A model generated the notes under the pieces. The model ran no database searches and had not been told where the DNA came from. It saw only the letters and a list, made by a program, of their open reading frames with translations. A DNA stretch of 64,000 bases, taken from positions 1 to 64,000 of the forward strand of contig CBFHNF010000003.1 in assembly GCA_965657135.1 (NCBI GenBank), given 5' to 3'. Origin of the DNA: HIMB11 sp965657135 (lineage in GTDB: Bacteria; Pseudomonadota; Alphaproteobacteria; Rhodobacterales; Rhodobacteraceae). A program made the position numbers and the translations under genes. Every line of letters begins with the position of its first letter. Within the stretch, counting starts at the first letter, position 1. Positions 8,020 to 16,713 of the stretch are shown here, one piece after another.

Positions 8020-9183
8020 CTAATATGCGTGACCGCGTGCAGATATTGGCCAGACGGTTTCAACCTTGCCATTGCGTACTCCGACATACCAATCGTGAAC
8101 ATTGGCTGTGGGGTCACAGTGTCCAGGCACAAGTTTTAGTTTGTCGTTAATTTTCAGTACACCGTCGGTGTCCAAAACCACACCGTGTTCATCCGAACAT
8201 TTTATGTATTCGACATCATCACGTCCGTAGATAACAGGTAGGCCGCTATCAACGGATTGAACCTTTAATCCCGCATCAACGATGGCTTTATCCGCTTTGA
8301 CATGACTCATCACACTGGTCAGGATGAACATGGCATTTTCCCATTCGCCCTGATCAATTCGGTTACCGTCCTTATCCAAAATACGCCCATAATCGGCATC
8401 CATGAAGGCATAGGATCCGCATTGCAACTCGTTATAAACGCCAGATGCTGATTCAAAGTAATAGGATCCCGTGCCACCACCGCCAACAATGTCACAGTCC
8501 AGACCTTGCGCGCGCAACGTGTCCACGGCATCTTTTACCATAGCGACTGCAACAGCGATCTTTGCCTTGCGCTCTTCGTAACTGTCTAGGTGTTGCATCG
8601 CGCCTTGATAAGCTTGGAGTCCCGCAAATTTCAGTCCGGAAGCGGCATCAATTGCCATTGCAATTTCAACAACCGCAGGGGTTGTTGTGACACCGCAACG
8701 CCCCGCGCCACAGTCGATTTCAACCAAACACTCTATGATCGTCCCGTGCCTGACGGCGGCCTCAGATAAATCCGCTACATTTGTGATATCATCAACGCAA
8801 CATATTGCCCGCGCGCCCAGTTTTGGGATGCGCGCCAATCTGTCGATTTTGGCAGGATGACGCACCTGATTTGACACCAACACGTCACGAATGCCACCGC
8901 GTGCGAACACCTCGGCTTCCGACACTTTTTGGCAACACACACCACACGCACCGCCAAGTGCCTCTTGCAACTTGGCGACATCTACGGATTTGTGCATTTT
9001 TCCATGTACGCGGTGACGCATACCCTGCGCAGCAGCGTAATCACCCATTTTTTTAATGTTCCGTTCGAGCGCATCTAAATCCAGCACCAAACAGGGCGTT
9101 TGAATATCCTCTTCCGACATTCCGGGTTTTGCAGGAATATTGTATCCCACCTCATATTCATCAAATGTAACTACGTCTTTCAT
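8020..9183 (-). CDS. bhcC: Beta-hydroxyaspartate aldolase BhcC
   Basis: A 387-residue PLP enzyme of the D-threonine aldolase (alanine-racemase fold) family. The PLP lysine lies in the segment HRVHGKMHKSVDVAK (about residues 55-69); an EIDCGAGRCGV segment and a GGGGTGSYY phosphate-binding motif follow. BhcC condenses glyoxylate with glycine to form erythro-beta-hydroxyaspartate. The start at 9183 (MKDVVTFDEYEVG) has AAGGAA nine bases upstream, which is better than 9249, a start that would overlap bhcB. It is 25 bases after bhcB. Confidence 0.9.
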   Translation of the reverse strand: MKDVVTFDEYEVGYNIPAKPGMSEEDIQTPCLVLDLDALERNIKKMGDYAAAQGMRHRVHGKMHKSVDVAKLQEALGGACGVCCQKVSEAEVFARGGIRDVLVSNQVRHPAKIDRLARIPKLGARAICCVDDITNVADLSEAAVRHGTIIECLVEIDCGAGRCGVTTTPAVVEIAMAIDAASGLKFAGLQAYQGAMQHLDSYEERKAKIAVAVAMVKDAVDTLRAQGLDCDIVGGGGTGSYYFESASGVYNELQCGSYAFMDADYGRILDKDGNRIDQGEWENAMFILTSVMSHVKADKAIVDAGLKVQSVDSGLPVIYGRDDVEYIKCSDEHGVVLDTDGVLKINDKLKLVPGHCDPTANVHDWYVGVRNGKVETVWPISARGHAY

Positions 9184-9208
9184 GATCGAAATTCCTTGAT
9201 CGTTTATC

Positions 9209-10180
9209 TTATGCCGCAGAGAGCCATGGCAATTTGTCCAGATCGACATTACCGCCGGTTACGATAATGCCAATACGTTTGCCACGAAACGCCTCTGGGT
9301 TTTTTAGCACGATGGCCAATGGGACGGCTGAAGAGGGTTCCATGACCATGCGAAGATGTTTCCATGTCAGCTTCATCGCATCGATGATTTCACTTTCGCT
9401 GGCGGTGTATATATCGCTGACGTAATTAGAAACAAAATGCCAAGTGCGATCCTTAAGTGGCACCAACAGTCCGTCTGCGATCGTTTTAGGGGCATCATCT
9501 GCGATTATATAGCCTGCCTTGAAACTCCGATAGGCATCATCGGCCTGTTCGGGTTCCGCCGCAATTATTTGTGTTTCTGGCGCCAGTGTCGACAACGTTA
9601 GACAGGTGCCAGATATCATTCCACCACCACCAATCGGTGCAATCACCATATCCAAACCATCAGTTTGCTCCATGAATTCTTTGGAACAGGTTCCTTGGCC
9701 CGCAATGACGCGGGGATCGTTGTAGGGATGTACAAAATCACCTCCAGTGCGGGCCTGAACCTCTGCAAAAGTCGCTTCTCTTGATGTGGTTGAGGGATCG
9801 CATTCAGTGATAATGCCGTTATAGCGGCGTACAGTATCCTTTTTGGCCTGGGGTGCTGTATGGGGCATCACGACATTACAGGGAATTCCACGGCGCATCG
9901 CGGCATAGGACAAACAAGACGCATGGTTACCAGAAGAATGCGTAGCCACGCCTAATTTTTCGTATTTCTCGTCCAAACCAAAGACAGCATTTGTTGCGCC
10001 ACGCACCTTAAACGCACCAGGTTCTTGAAAGTTTTCACACTTAAAAAACAGCTGTGCGCCTGTGATATCGTTTAAATAGTCAGAGGTGCGCACAGGTGTG
10101 CGACGAATGATCGGTTCAATACGCTTATGTGCATCTAACATATCTTGATAAGATGGAAGTGTGTCTGCAAAATCCTTCAT
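9209..10180 (-). CDS. bhcB: Beta-hydroxyaspartate dehydratase BhcB
   Basis: A 323-residue fold-type II PLP enzyme related to threonine dehydratase and serine racemase. The PLP lysine is in GAFKVRGATNA (about residue 58), HSSGNHA binds the cofactor ring, and IGGGGMISGT binds the phosphate. In the cycle BhcB dehydrates beta-hydroxyaspartate to iminosuccinate. Its ATG overlaps the bhcA stop (ATGA), so translation is coupled. A stand-alone annotation would be threonine ammonia-lyase; the operon context decides. Confidence 0.9.
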   Translation of the reverse strand: MKDFADTLPSYQDMLDAHKRIEPIIRRTPVRTSDYLNDITGAQLFFKCENFQEPGAFKVRGATNAVFGLDEKYEKLGVATHSSGNHASCLSYAAMRRGIPCNVVMPHTAPQAKKDTVRRYNGIITECDPSTTSREATFAEVQARTGGDFVHPYNDPRVIAGQGTCSKEFMEQTDGLDMVIAPIGGGGMISGTCLTLSTLAPETQIIAAEPEQADDAYRSFKAGYIIADDAPKTIADGLLVPLKDRTWHFVSNYVSDIYTASESEIIDAMKLTWKHLRMVMEPSSAVPLAIVLKNPEAFRGKRIGIIVTGGNVDLDKLPWLSAA

Positions 10181-11370
10181 TCAGCGGCTACCTTTTGTTC
10201 GATCACCGTATGATTGCGGTAGTATTGTTGCGCTTCTGCGACACCAGACCCCAACTGCACAGGCAAGCCCAAATCAACCATACACATTTCCGCAGTTGCC
10301 AATCCAGATAGGGTCATCACATCTGTCAAGCTGCCCAAATGGCCGATCCGAAACACCTTGCCTGCGACATCACCCAGACCAACGCCAAATGCAACACCAT
10401 ACTTTTCCGCAGCAAGTGTCACGATATCCGTTGCGTTAAAATTTGCAGGTGTTTTGATCGCACTGACCGTATCTGAATAGACTGATGGATCACTTGCGCA
10501 CAATTCCATTCCCCAGGCCTGAACCGCGCATCGAACACCCTGTGCAATGCGGTGATGGCGCGCAAAAACATTTTCTAACCCTTCGTCCAGTAACATGTCG
10601 CAGGAATGTTTCAATCCATTCAGTAATCCCACTGCTGGCGTATAGGGATAGGCATTTTTTGCATAGCCCTGTGCCATATCGTGAACGTCAAAAAATGTGC
10701 GCGGCAGTGTTGCTGTTTTTGTGGCCTGCATTGCCTTGTGACTAAATCCAACGATCGCCAATCCTGCGGGCAGCATGAAACCCTTTTGCGAGCCAGTAAC
10801 GGCAACATCCACACGCCATTCATCAAACCGAAAATCAACCGATGCAATTGAAGAAACGCCATCAACGAACAAAAGGGCGGGGTGATCCACAGCATCCATC
10901 GCATGACGTATCGCCGCAATATCCGAGAGAACGCCAGTTGCAGTTTCGTTGTGGGTGACCAAAACGGCTTTTATCTTGTGCGCTTTGTCTTGTTGCAAGA
11001 TTTCAGCATATGCAGTTGCCGAAATTCCATCACCCCACGGTGTTTCAACGACTTTTACATTCAGACTATGACGTTGACACATGTCAATCCAACGCTGACT
11101 GAACATCCCATTTCGTGCCGCCAACACTGTATCACCCGCCGACAAGGTGTTTGAGATTGCAGTTTCCCAACCCCCTGTCCCTGATGCGGGAAATACGAAA
11201 ATCTTGGCTGTCCCGCTTTTCAACACTTTACGTACGCCGTTTAGAGCAGGATGCAAAATTTGCCCAAACAAGGGTGATCTGTGATCAAGTGTTGGCATGT
11301 CGCAGGCTTTGCGCAATATCTCTGGGATATTCGTCGGTCCGGGAATGAAAACGGGGTTTTGAAAGCTCAT
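10177..11370 (-). CDS. bhcA: Aspartate-glyoxylate aminotransferase BhcA
   Basis: A 397-residue class V aminotransferase of the serine-glyoxylate type: N-terminal FIPGPTNIPE, the DGVSSIAS region near the PLP Asp, and the PLP lysine in TGSQKGFMLPAG (about residue 193). BhcA transfers the amino group of aspartate to glyoxylate, giving glycine and oxaloacetate. The start at 11370 (MSFQNPV) follows AGGAAAAAGG; 11397 would place the start upstream of that ribosome site. It is the first gene of the bhc operon and is divergent from bhcR. Confidence 0.92.
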   Translation of the reverse strand: MSFQNPVFIPGPTNIPEILRKACDMPTLDHRSPLFGQILHPALNGVRKVLKSGTAKIFVFPASGTGGWETAISNTLSAGDTVLAARNGMFSQRWIDMCQRHSLNVKVVETPWGDGISATAYAEILQQDKAHKIKAVLVTHNETATGVLSDIAAIRHAMDAVDHPALLFVDGVSSIASVDFRFDEWRVDVAVTGSQKGFMLPAGLAIVGFSHKAMQATKTATLPRTFFDVHDMAQGYAKNAYPYTPAVGLLNGLKHSCDMLLDEGLENVFARHHRIAQGVRCAVQAWGMELCASDPSVYSDTVSAIKTPANFNATDIVTLAAEKYGVAFGVGLGDVAGKVFRIGHLGSLTDVMTLSGLATAEMCMVDLGLPVQLGSGVAEAQQYYRNHTVIEQKVAAE

Positions 11371-11461
11371 ATCGTTACCTTTTTCCTCTAATAACATAGG
11401 TTAACAATGTGATTGTCAGATTTAAATATTTTCAATTATTTCTGATTTTCCTGAATTCCTA

Positions 11462-11520
11462 TGAAAATATATTGTATTTACAGGGGGATATAATTTTTCA
11501 TAATATGAAATATATTTTCA
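11462..11520. promoter_or_regulatory. Candidate BhcR operators and bhcR -10 element
   Basis: An exact 11-base inverted repeat (TGAAAATATAT at 11462-11472, ATATATTTTCA at 11510-11520) encloses a TATAAT (11489-11494) and a perfect 15-bp palindrome TTTCATAATATGAAA (11496-11510). Another half-site, ATATTTTCA, is at 11426-11434. Clustered TGAAA/TTTCA half-sites between the divergent bhcA and bhcR genes fit an IclR-type operator; the assignment is inference. Confidence 0.55.
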
Positions 11521-11546
11521 AAAGTTAAAATTGGTCGGGGAACTTA

Positions 11547-12380
11547 ATGGCAGATCATTCACAAATAAGACGCGCCCGCGGGCGTCCACGGGATTGGCAT
11601 GATAAAACGGACCAGAATACCATCAAATCGTTGGATCGTGCGCTGCATGTGTTCAAACACCTTAGTTTGAAACAAAATTCACCTTTAACGGAATTGGCCG
11701 CACAAACGGGTCAGTCCCCGGCGACAGTTTATCGAATATTAATCACCCTACAGGGTCAGGGATTGGTCGAATTTGATCCAGAAGATCAGGTTTGGCACAT
11801 CGGAGCGCAGGCTTTTGTGATCGGCGCTCGGTTTCTGCGGCGTACAAGTTTGGTAGAGCGCGCACGTCCCATCATGCGCAAATTGATGGAAACAACAGGA
11901 GAAACCGCAAACCTAGGCATTGAGAAAGAGGGTAAAGTTCTGTTTTTAAACCAGGTTGAAACTCATGAAAGTATTCGTGCGTTTTTTCCTCCGGGAACCC
12001 TATCAGACATGCATTCGTCCGGAATTGGTAAGGCATTGTTAGCCCATATGGACGCAGATCGGCGTAACAAGATGATCCGTGATATGTCCTTGCCCGCATA
12101 CACAGACTTCACAATGACAGATATTTCAAACCTAAAGGAAGATCTAAATCAGATTCAACGGCAGGGATACAGCGTTGATAACGAAGAAAGAAACATAGGT
12201 ATGCGCTGTATTGCGGCGCCTGTATTTGACTTTAATCGAGAGGTGATTGCTGGGATTTCAGTATCTGGACCAACCAGTCGAATTAAACGTGCAAATATAG
12301 CGTCAATGAGCATTCAAGTGTTGCATGCGGCAATGTCGCTCACACAAGCGATTGGAGGTGTATCGCCAGCCGAAGTTTAA
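11547..12380 (+). CDS. bhcR: IclR-family regulator BhcR of the beta-hydroxyaspartate cycle
   Basis: A 277-residue IclR protein. A basic N-terminal tail (RRARGRPRDW) precedes a winged helix-turn-helix (about 28-85, SPLTELAAQTGQSPATVYRIL) and an effector-binding domain (about 100-270) with typical HSSGIGKALLAHM and DNEERNIGMRCIAAPVFD motifs. BhcR is known to sense glyoxylate and control bhcABCD in relatives; here it is divergent from bhcA across 176 bases of AT-rich DNA. The start follows GGGGAAC. Confidence 0.9.
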   Translation: MADHSQIRRARGRPRDWHDKTDQNTIKSLDRALHVFKHLSLKQNSPLTELAAQTGQSPATVYRILITLQGQGLVEFDPEDQVWHIGAQAFVIGARFLRRTSLVERARPIMRKLMETTGETANLGIEKEGKVLFLNQVETHESIRAFFPPGTLSDMHSSGIGKALLAHMDADRRNKMIRDMSLPAYTDFTMTDISNLKEDLNQIQRQGYSVDNEERNIGMRCIAAPVFDFNREVIAGISVSGPTSRIKRANIASMSIQVLHAAMSLTQAIGGVSPAEV

Positions 12381-12522
12381 TTCAGCGACAACCCTAGAAA
12401 GTTAATGTCCAAAATGACCGATTATTGAATGTGAATAATATTGGTTTCTGTCATTTATAAGGTTGCAATACCTTCTATTTCAGTCATACACGCGATGATT
12501 GAATTAAGAAAAGAGGATGACG

Positions 12523-12906
12523 ATGGCGACAACACTTTATGGCGCAAGTCTTGGGCTTTGGTTGGTGATTTTGTCACTGCGGGTGATTGCATTGCGTGGT
12601 GGTCCAGGGTTGGGATGGCTTCGATTTGGTCATAGTGGTGATGATGCATTACCCCGCGCAATTCGGGCACAGGGTAACCTTACCGAATATGCACCAATGT
12701 TTGTGATCTTGATGTTCGTTGCAGAATCTGGTGGGGTTTCGTCCTTTTCCTTGCACTATTACGGCGGCACATTTTTGTTGGGCCGATTGATGCATGGAGT
12801 ATGCATGGGGTTCATGTCGAAAAGCGTATTTTTGCGTTCGGGCGGAACAACCTTAACGCTACTTGCCCTACTTGGCATTTCTGTGTTGTTATTGACGCAA
12901 CTGTAA
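12523..12906 (+). CDS. MAPEG-family membrane protein
   Basis: A 127-residue protein with four predicted helices. The MAPEG signature is visible: RAIRAQGNLTEYAPMFVILM (about residues 44-63), corresponding to the glutathione-binding helix 2 region, and a later GRLMHGVCM. Eukaryotic members handle eicosanoids and glutathione; the role of bacterial ones is mostly unknown. The start at 12523 is chosen over 12517 because AAGAGG then lies seven bases upstream. It follows bhcR by about 140 bases and is probably a separate unit. Confidence 0.8.
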   Translation: MATTLYGASLGLWLVILSLRVIALRGGPGLGWLRFGHSGDDALPRAIRAQGNLTEYAPMFVILMFVAESGGVSSFSLHYYGGTFLLGRLMHGVCMGFMSKSVFLRSGGTTLTLLALLGISVLLLTQL

Positions 12907-13004
12907 TCTGTAAGTGAGGCGGTCACATACGTTGATCGCCCACTTCACCACGGCTTTACGCTCATTTCATCAACAAAGATTTGTGATTAACCCATTGATG
13001 ATAT

Positions 13005-13056
13005 GTCAGGAACATTCATGTCTGAAGAAATATTCAGATCGAAAAATTGTCCTGAC
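13005..13056. other. Nested inverted repeats between MAPEG and matB genes
   Basis: GTCAGGA (13005-13011) pairs with TCCTGAC (13050-13056) and encloses TCTGAA (13021-13026) pairing with TTCAGA (13033-13038). The region 12907-13190 otherwise holds no gene that I can support. No U-run follows on either strand, so this may be a weak convergent terminator or a structured RNA element. Confidence 0.3.
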
Positions 13057-13190
13057 ACGTAATATTTAATCCATTGCAACATGGCGACCCCCCAAGTTTC
13101 AACAAGGATAAACGCGAAATATCACGGTTTTGTGTCAGCATTTGTAATTTGACAGCGTTTGTTTACAATTTTGTGTTTCTTTCCGAAAGT

Positions 13191-14702
13191 TCAAGGTGTG
13201 AAAACTTTTTGATAGGTTTTGCGGAGTTCGTTTTTTTGAACCTTGCCCATCGTGTTTCGGGGAAGGGCATCAACAAAAAACACAGCCTTTGGGCATTTAA
13301 ATTTCGCCAAACGTTCTTGGAGTGGATACACGATTTGCTCTGTGTGCATGTCCACGCCCTCGACTGTCACAACAACGGCCAGTACGGCTTCGCCAAAATC
13401 GGGATGGGGAACGCCAATAATGGCAGATTCATTCACCCCCTGTATACCATCAATTTCGGATTCAACTTCTTTTGGGTAAACATTGTAGCCACCCGTAATC
13501 ACCATATCTTTGGACCGGCCAATAATTGTTAGATAGCCATCTAAATCAAATTTCGCGATGTCACCCGTGATAAAGAAGCCGTCATCACGAAATTCTTCGG
13601 CTGTCTTTTCAGGCATTCTCCAATATCCTTTAAAAACATTTGGCCCACGTACCTCTAGGTTTCCAATCTCTCCATTAGGTAGGGGTGCACCGCTGTCTGG
13701 ATGAACCACACGCAATTCGATATTGGGCAATGGAAACCCAACGGTTCCAGCGCGCCGTTCACCACGATAAGGGTTGGATGAATTCATTGTAGTTTCGGTC
13801 ATCCCATAGCGTTCAAGGATACGTTGACCTGTCTTGGCCTCAAACTCTCGGTGGGTTTCGGCCAAAAGGGGCGCGCTACCTGATACGAATAATCGAATAT
13901 GGCCTAGATGATCACGTGTGCAACGAGGATCTGCCAACATGCGAGTATAAAACGTTGGCACACCCATCATAGTTGTTGCATCGCCTATTTTGTTCATAAC
14001 CGCTTCAATGTCAAATTTAGGCAAAAATATCATGGATGCACCAACATTTAGCGACACATTCACCGCCACAAATAAACCATGTGCGTGAAAAATGGGCAGG
14101 GCGTGCAATAGACGATCGTGTGACGTGAATTCCCACTCTGCGGATAGACTTTGGGCATTTGATAATAGGTTTTCATGTGTCAACATGGCCCCTTTTGAAC
14201 GGCCCGTCGTTCCAGAAGTGTACAGGATGACAGCGAGATCATCTGGCCCCCGCTCGGCCACTGGACAATCACACGCTGCAACCCGCGCTGCCGACATCAA
14301 CGTGCCGTCCGAAGCTTCGCCAAGGGTGTATAGTGTTGCATTGTGTTGCGCACATATTGGCGCCATTTGTTCAGCTGCTGTGATAGAGGAAACTACAACA
14401 GTTGGTTCGGCGTCACCGATAAAATATTCCATTTCAGTAGGTGTATAGGCCGTGTTCAACGGCAGGAATAGTGATCCAACACGCAGGCAGGCAAGATAAA
14501 GAGCCAATGCCTCAATTGATTTTTCGCATTGCATTGCAACGCGATGTCCCGGTTCAACACCTGCATCGCGCAATACATTTGCGATTTGACCAGATAAGGC
14601 AAAAAGATCCTGACCACTTAATGACTGACCATCTGGCCGTATCACAACAGCATCTGTGCGAGTGGCAAGAGGGCTAACAAGGGCGTCAAATAACATATTC
14701 AT
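13191..14702 (-). CDS. matB: Malonyl-CoA synthetase (MatB-like acyl-CoA ligase)
   Basis: A 503-residue ANL-superfamily enzyme: AMP-binding P-loop YTSGTTGRSKGAML (about 164-177), ERYGMTET (about 293-300), GYWRMPEKTAEEF and FFITGDIAKFD, then the hinge GRSKDMVITGG and the catalytic lysine region NTMGKVQKNELRK near the C-terminus. Length and the RMPEKTAEEFR motif fit MatB, which activates malonate to malonyl-CoA. The ATG at 14702 has GAGGA nine bases upstream; an adjacent GTG at 14705 is possible. Methylmalonate or another short dicarboxylate is an alternative substrate. Confidence 0.78.
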   Translation of the reverse strand: MNMLFDALVSPLATRTDAVVIRPDGQSLSGQDLFALSGQIANVLRDAGVEPGHRVAMQCEKSIEALALYLACLRVGSLFLPLNTAYTPTEMEYFIGDAEPTVVVSSITAAEQMAPICAQHNATLYTLGEASDGTLMSAARVAACDCPVAERGPDDLAVILYTSGTTGRSKGAMLTHENLLSNAQSLSAEWEFTSHDRLLHALPIFHAHGLFVAVNVSLNVGASMIFLPKFDIEAVMNKIGDATTMMGVPTFYTRMLADPRCTRDHLGHIRLFVSGSAPLLAETHREFEAKTGQRILERYGMTETTMNSSNPYRGERRAGTVGFPLPNIELRVVHPDSGAPLPNGEIGNLEVRGPNVFKGYWRMPEKTAEEFRDDGFFITGDIAKFDLDGYLTIIGRSKDMVITGGYNVYPKEVESEIDGIQGVNESAIIGVPHPDFGEAVLAVVVTVEGVDMHTEQIVYPLQERLAKFKCPKAVFFVDALPRNTMGKVQKNELRKTYQKVFTP

Positions 14703-14787
14703 CACGATTTTTCCTCAGGGACCTTTGAAATCCAGTCTGCGCTTATCATTGTTGGACCAAAAGGCCCTAGTCATCGTATTCTGAAGC

Positions 14788-14958
14788 ATGGCAGGCAGCA
14801 ACCACTTCGTCGTATTTTTCCTAGTTTTGATTTTCAGTATATTTGGACGGATATTGAAGGCGTTCGTATTCAAGTATGTTCGAAAATATCTTGGGGCGAT
14901 GTTGTGCGATCCATCTTGCGATGACACCAAAGTAAACGCATTTGGGTGCTGTTCGTAA
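14788..14958 (+). CDS. Possible small membrane protein (56 aa)
   Basis: The region 14703-15123 has no recognisable gene. One plus-strand frame gives a 56-residue product with a hydrophobic N-terminal half (FVVFFLVLIFSIFGRILKAF) and a basic middle. The ribosome site is poor (CTGAAGC), so this is tentative. Minus-strand frames covering the same bases look like shadows. Confidence 0.22.
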   Translation: MAGSNHFVVFFLVLIFSIFGRILKAFVFKYVRKYLGAMLCDPSCDDTKVNAFGCCS

Positions 14959-15123
14959 GTTACATCAGTTGCATTTCCTATCAATCAAGCCCCTTGGATC
15001 AAATCTAAAATTAACAGAGCACGGTGCGCTCGGTTCAAATGCGTCATCTGATAGGTCGAAAATGAAACAGACCTCAATCTGATATTCCAAGAGCGTTGTT
15101 GGTGTTTGCCAATGAGGTTTTAG

Positions 15124-15711
15124 ATGGATTACGACAAGATAATTGATGAAATACGCAATCTGCATGAGGGCCACTCTGATCTAAGTGAATTTTGCGCATT
15201 TCCAAATGACGTCAGTCCGCAGGCCGTAACCCCCCGCTATATGGGTGCGAAAGATTACTTCCTAAAGGAAACGGGTTTATTTGGTTCCAAATATTCTTCT
15301 GCACACGCTTTATTGAATGCATTGGCTCCTCATGCGTATTGGCGCGACACCTATGCGGGAACAAACGTATCGGTTGATTTCATGGATAAATTCGGCTGTT
15401 TTAGTTTGATTGGGAAGAATGGGTTTTTCCACAGCGATCAGATGAACGCATGGATGGTGTATCTGCCCGCTGGCCTGTATTATCCATGGCACCAACATCC
15501 CGCAGAAGAGATGTACTTGTGTTTATCTGGCGAGGCTGTTTTCAAGAAACGGGGCTGTCCAGATCAGATTTTGGGGCAGGGTGAAACAACCCAACATGCA
15601 ACAAACCAACCCCATGCCATGGAAACACACGATCACCCTGTCTTGTGTTACGTTGTTTGGCGTAATGAATTTTTAACGGCGCCGATCCTGACACACACGG
15701 ATGCGTCATAG
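15124..15711 (+). CDS. dddQ: Dimethylsulfoniopropionate lyase DddQ (cupin)
   Basis: A 195-residue protein that lines up with DddQ along its length. All residues known for metal binding and catalysis are present at nearly the same numbering: Tyr120, His123, His125, Glu129, Tyr131 (in the segment YYPWHQHPAEEMY) and His164 (NQPHAMET). DddQ cleaves DMSP to dimethyl sulfide and acrylate in the cytosol. The start has GAGG six bases upstream. It heads a co-directional run with a DMT permease, a sulfatase and a reductive dehalogenase; no acrylate-handling gene is adjacent. Confidence 0.88.
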   Translation: MDYDKIIDEIRNLHEGHSDLSEFCAFPNDVSPQAVTPRYMGAKDYFLKETGLFGSKYSSAHALLNALAPHAYWRDTYAGTNVSVDFMDKFGCFSLIGKNGFFHSDQMNAWMVYLPAGLYYPWHQHPAEEMYLCLSGEAVFKKRGCPDQILGQGETTQHATNQPHAMETHDHPVLCYVVWRNEFLTAPILTHTDAS

Positions 15712-15780
15712 AATTATAATTTACTCGCCTTTCTATGCTTGACTGGTAAGGTCCGCGTGAAGCCTTTGATCGGACGACCC

Positions 15781-16635
15781 ATGTCACAAACAAAATACTC
15801 TGTCATGTTAATGATCGGGGCCATGTTCATTTTCACCCTGATGGACGCCGTGGCCAAGTTGTTGACACATGAAATTGGCGTTTGGCCGACGCTTTGGGTG
15901 CGCTATTTTGGACAGGCCGTTTTGGTTGTAATAATCGTTTTGCCTCGGATTAAACAGGTGGTAAAAACGTCGTTTCCTTTGCTGCAACTCACACGCTCTG
16001 TGTTTTTAATGTGTGCGACGATGTGTTTTTTCTGGGGTATTTCCAACATTGGTTTGGCTGAAGCCACCGCAATCATGGATATCAGTCCCGTCTTAATAAC
16101 ATTAGGCGCGGTTTTGTTTCTGGGAGAACGTATTGGCATTCGCCGCGTTTTTGGAATTTTAGGCGCGCTGATTGGAGCATTGATTGTCATTCGACCAGGC
16201 ACGGATGTGTTCACGATTTATGCACTGTTCCCGTTGGGCGCGGCGATCTGTTATTCGGGTTATAACTTGATTACACGATTTGTTGGCGCGCGCGAAGATC
16301 CTTGGACTTCACTATTTTATACTGCGCTTTTTGGCGCAACGGTGCTGAGCGCGATAGTGCCATTTTACTGGCAACCACTAAGTTCTTTTATAATCACGTT
16401 GATGGTTGTGCTTAGCGTTCTTGCGACACTGGCACAGTGGTTATTGATCAAGGCACTGTCTATTGGCGAAGCCAGTCTTTTGGCGCCAATAGGATATATC
16501 GCACTGATTTTTGCAACTCTTTGGGGCTTCTTGTTATTTGGTGATTTGCCAGATCATTGGACCGTTGCGGGTGCTGGGGTCATTGTTGCGTCGGGTTTCT
16601 ACGTCTGGTACCGAGAGCGCCAATCCACAACATAA
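15781..16635 (+). CDS. EamA/DMT-family permease
   Basis: A 284-residue membrane protein with about ten helices in two EamA repeats (FLGERIGIRRVFGILGALIGALIV near residue 115-138; a second GxxxVxxG end near 265-275). The ATG at 15781 (MSQTKYS) is preferred to 15739 because family members begin close to the first helix. It starts 69 bases after dddQ and ends 78 bases before the sulfatase, suggesting that it moves a substrate or product of that pathway. Substrate unknown. Confidence 0.8.
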   Translation: MSQTKYSVMLMIGAMFIFTLMDAVAKLLTHEIGVWPTLWVRYFGQAVLVVIIVLPRIKQVVKTSFPLLQLTRSVFLMCATMCFFWGISNIGLAEATAIMDISPVLITLGAVLFLGERIGIRRVFGILGALIGALIVIRPGTDVFTIYALFPLGAAICYSGYNLITRFVGAREDPWTSLFYTALFGATVLSAIVPFYWQPLSSFIITLMVVLSVLATLAQWLLIKALSIGEASLLAPIGYIALIFATLWGFLLFGDLPDHWTVAGAGVIVASGFYVWYRERQSTT

Positions 16636-16713
16636 GGTGCGCTCAGCAATTTAAATATTACTCTTGCTTTTCTTGTCTATTGTTTTCTTATACGAAAAAA
16701 ACAGGGACCGAGC

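Noticed and set aside
13074..13532. 152-residue plus-strand frame overlapping matB
   Set aside because: It lies antisense within a clear acyl-CoA ligase and shows no family features.
14715..15174. Minus-strand frames of 89 and 69 codons between matB and dddQ
   Set aside because: No ribosome sites and no recognisable content; AT-rich control region more likely.
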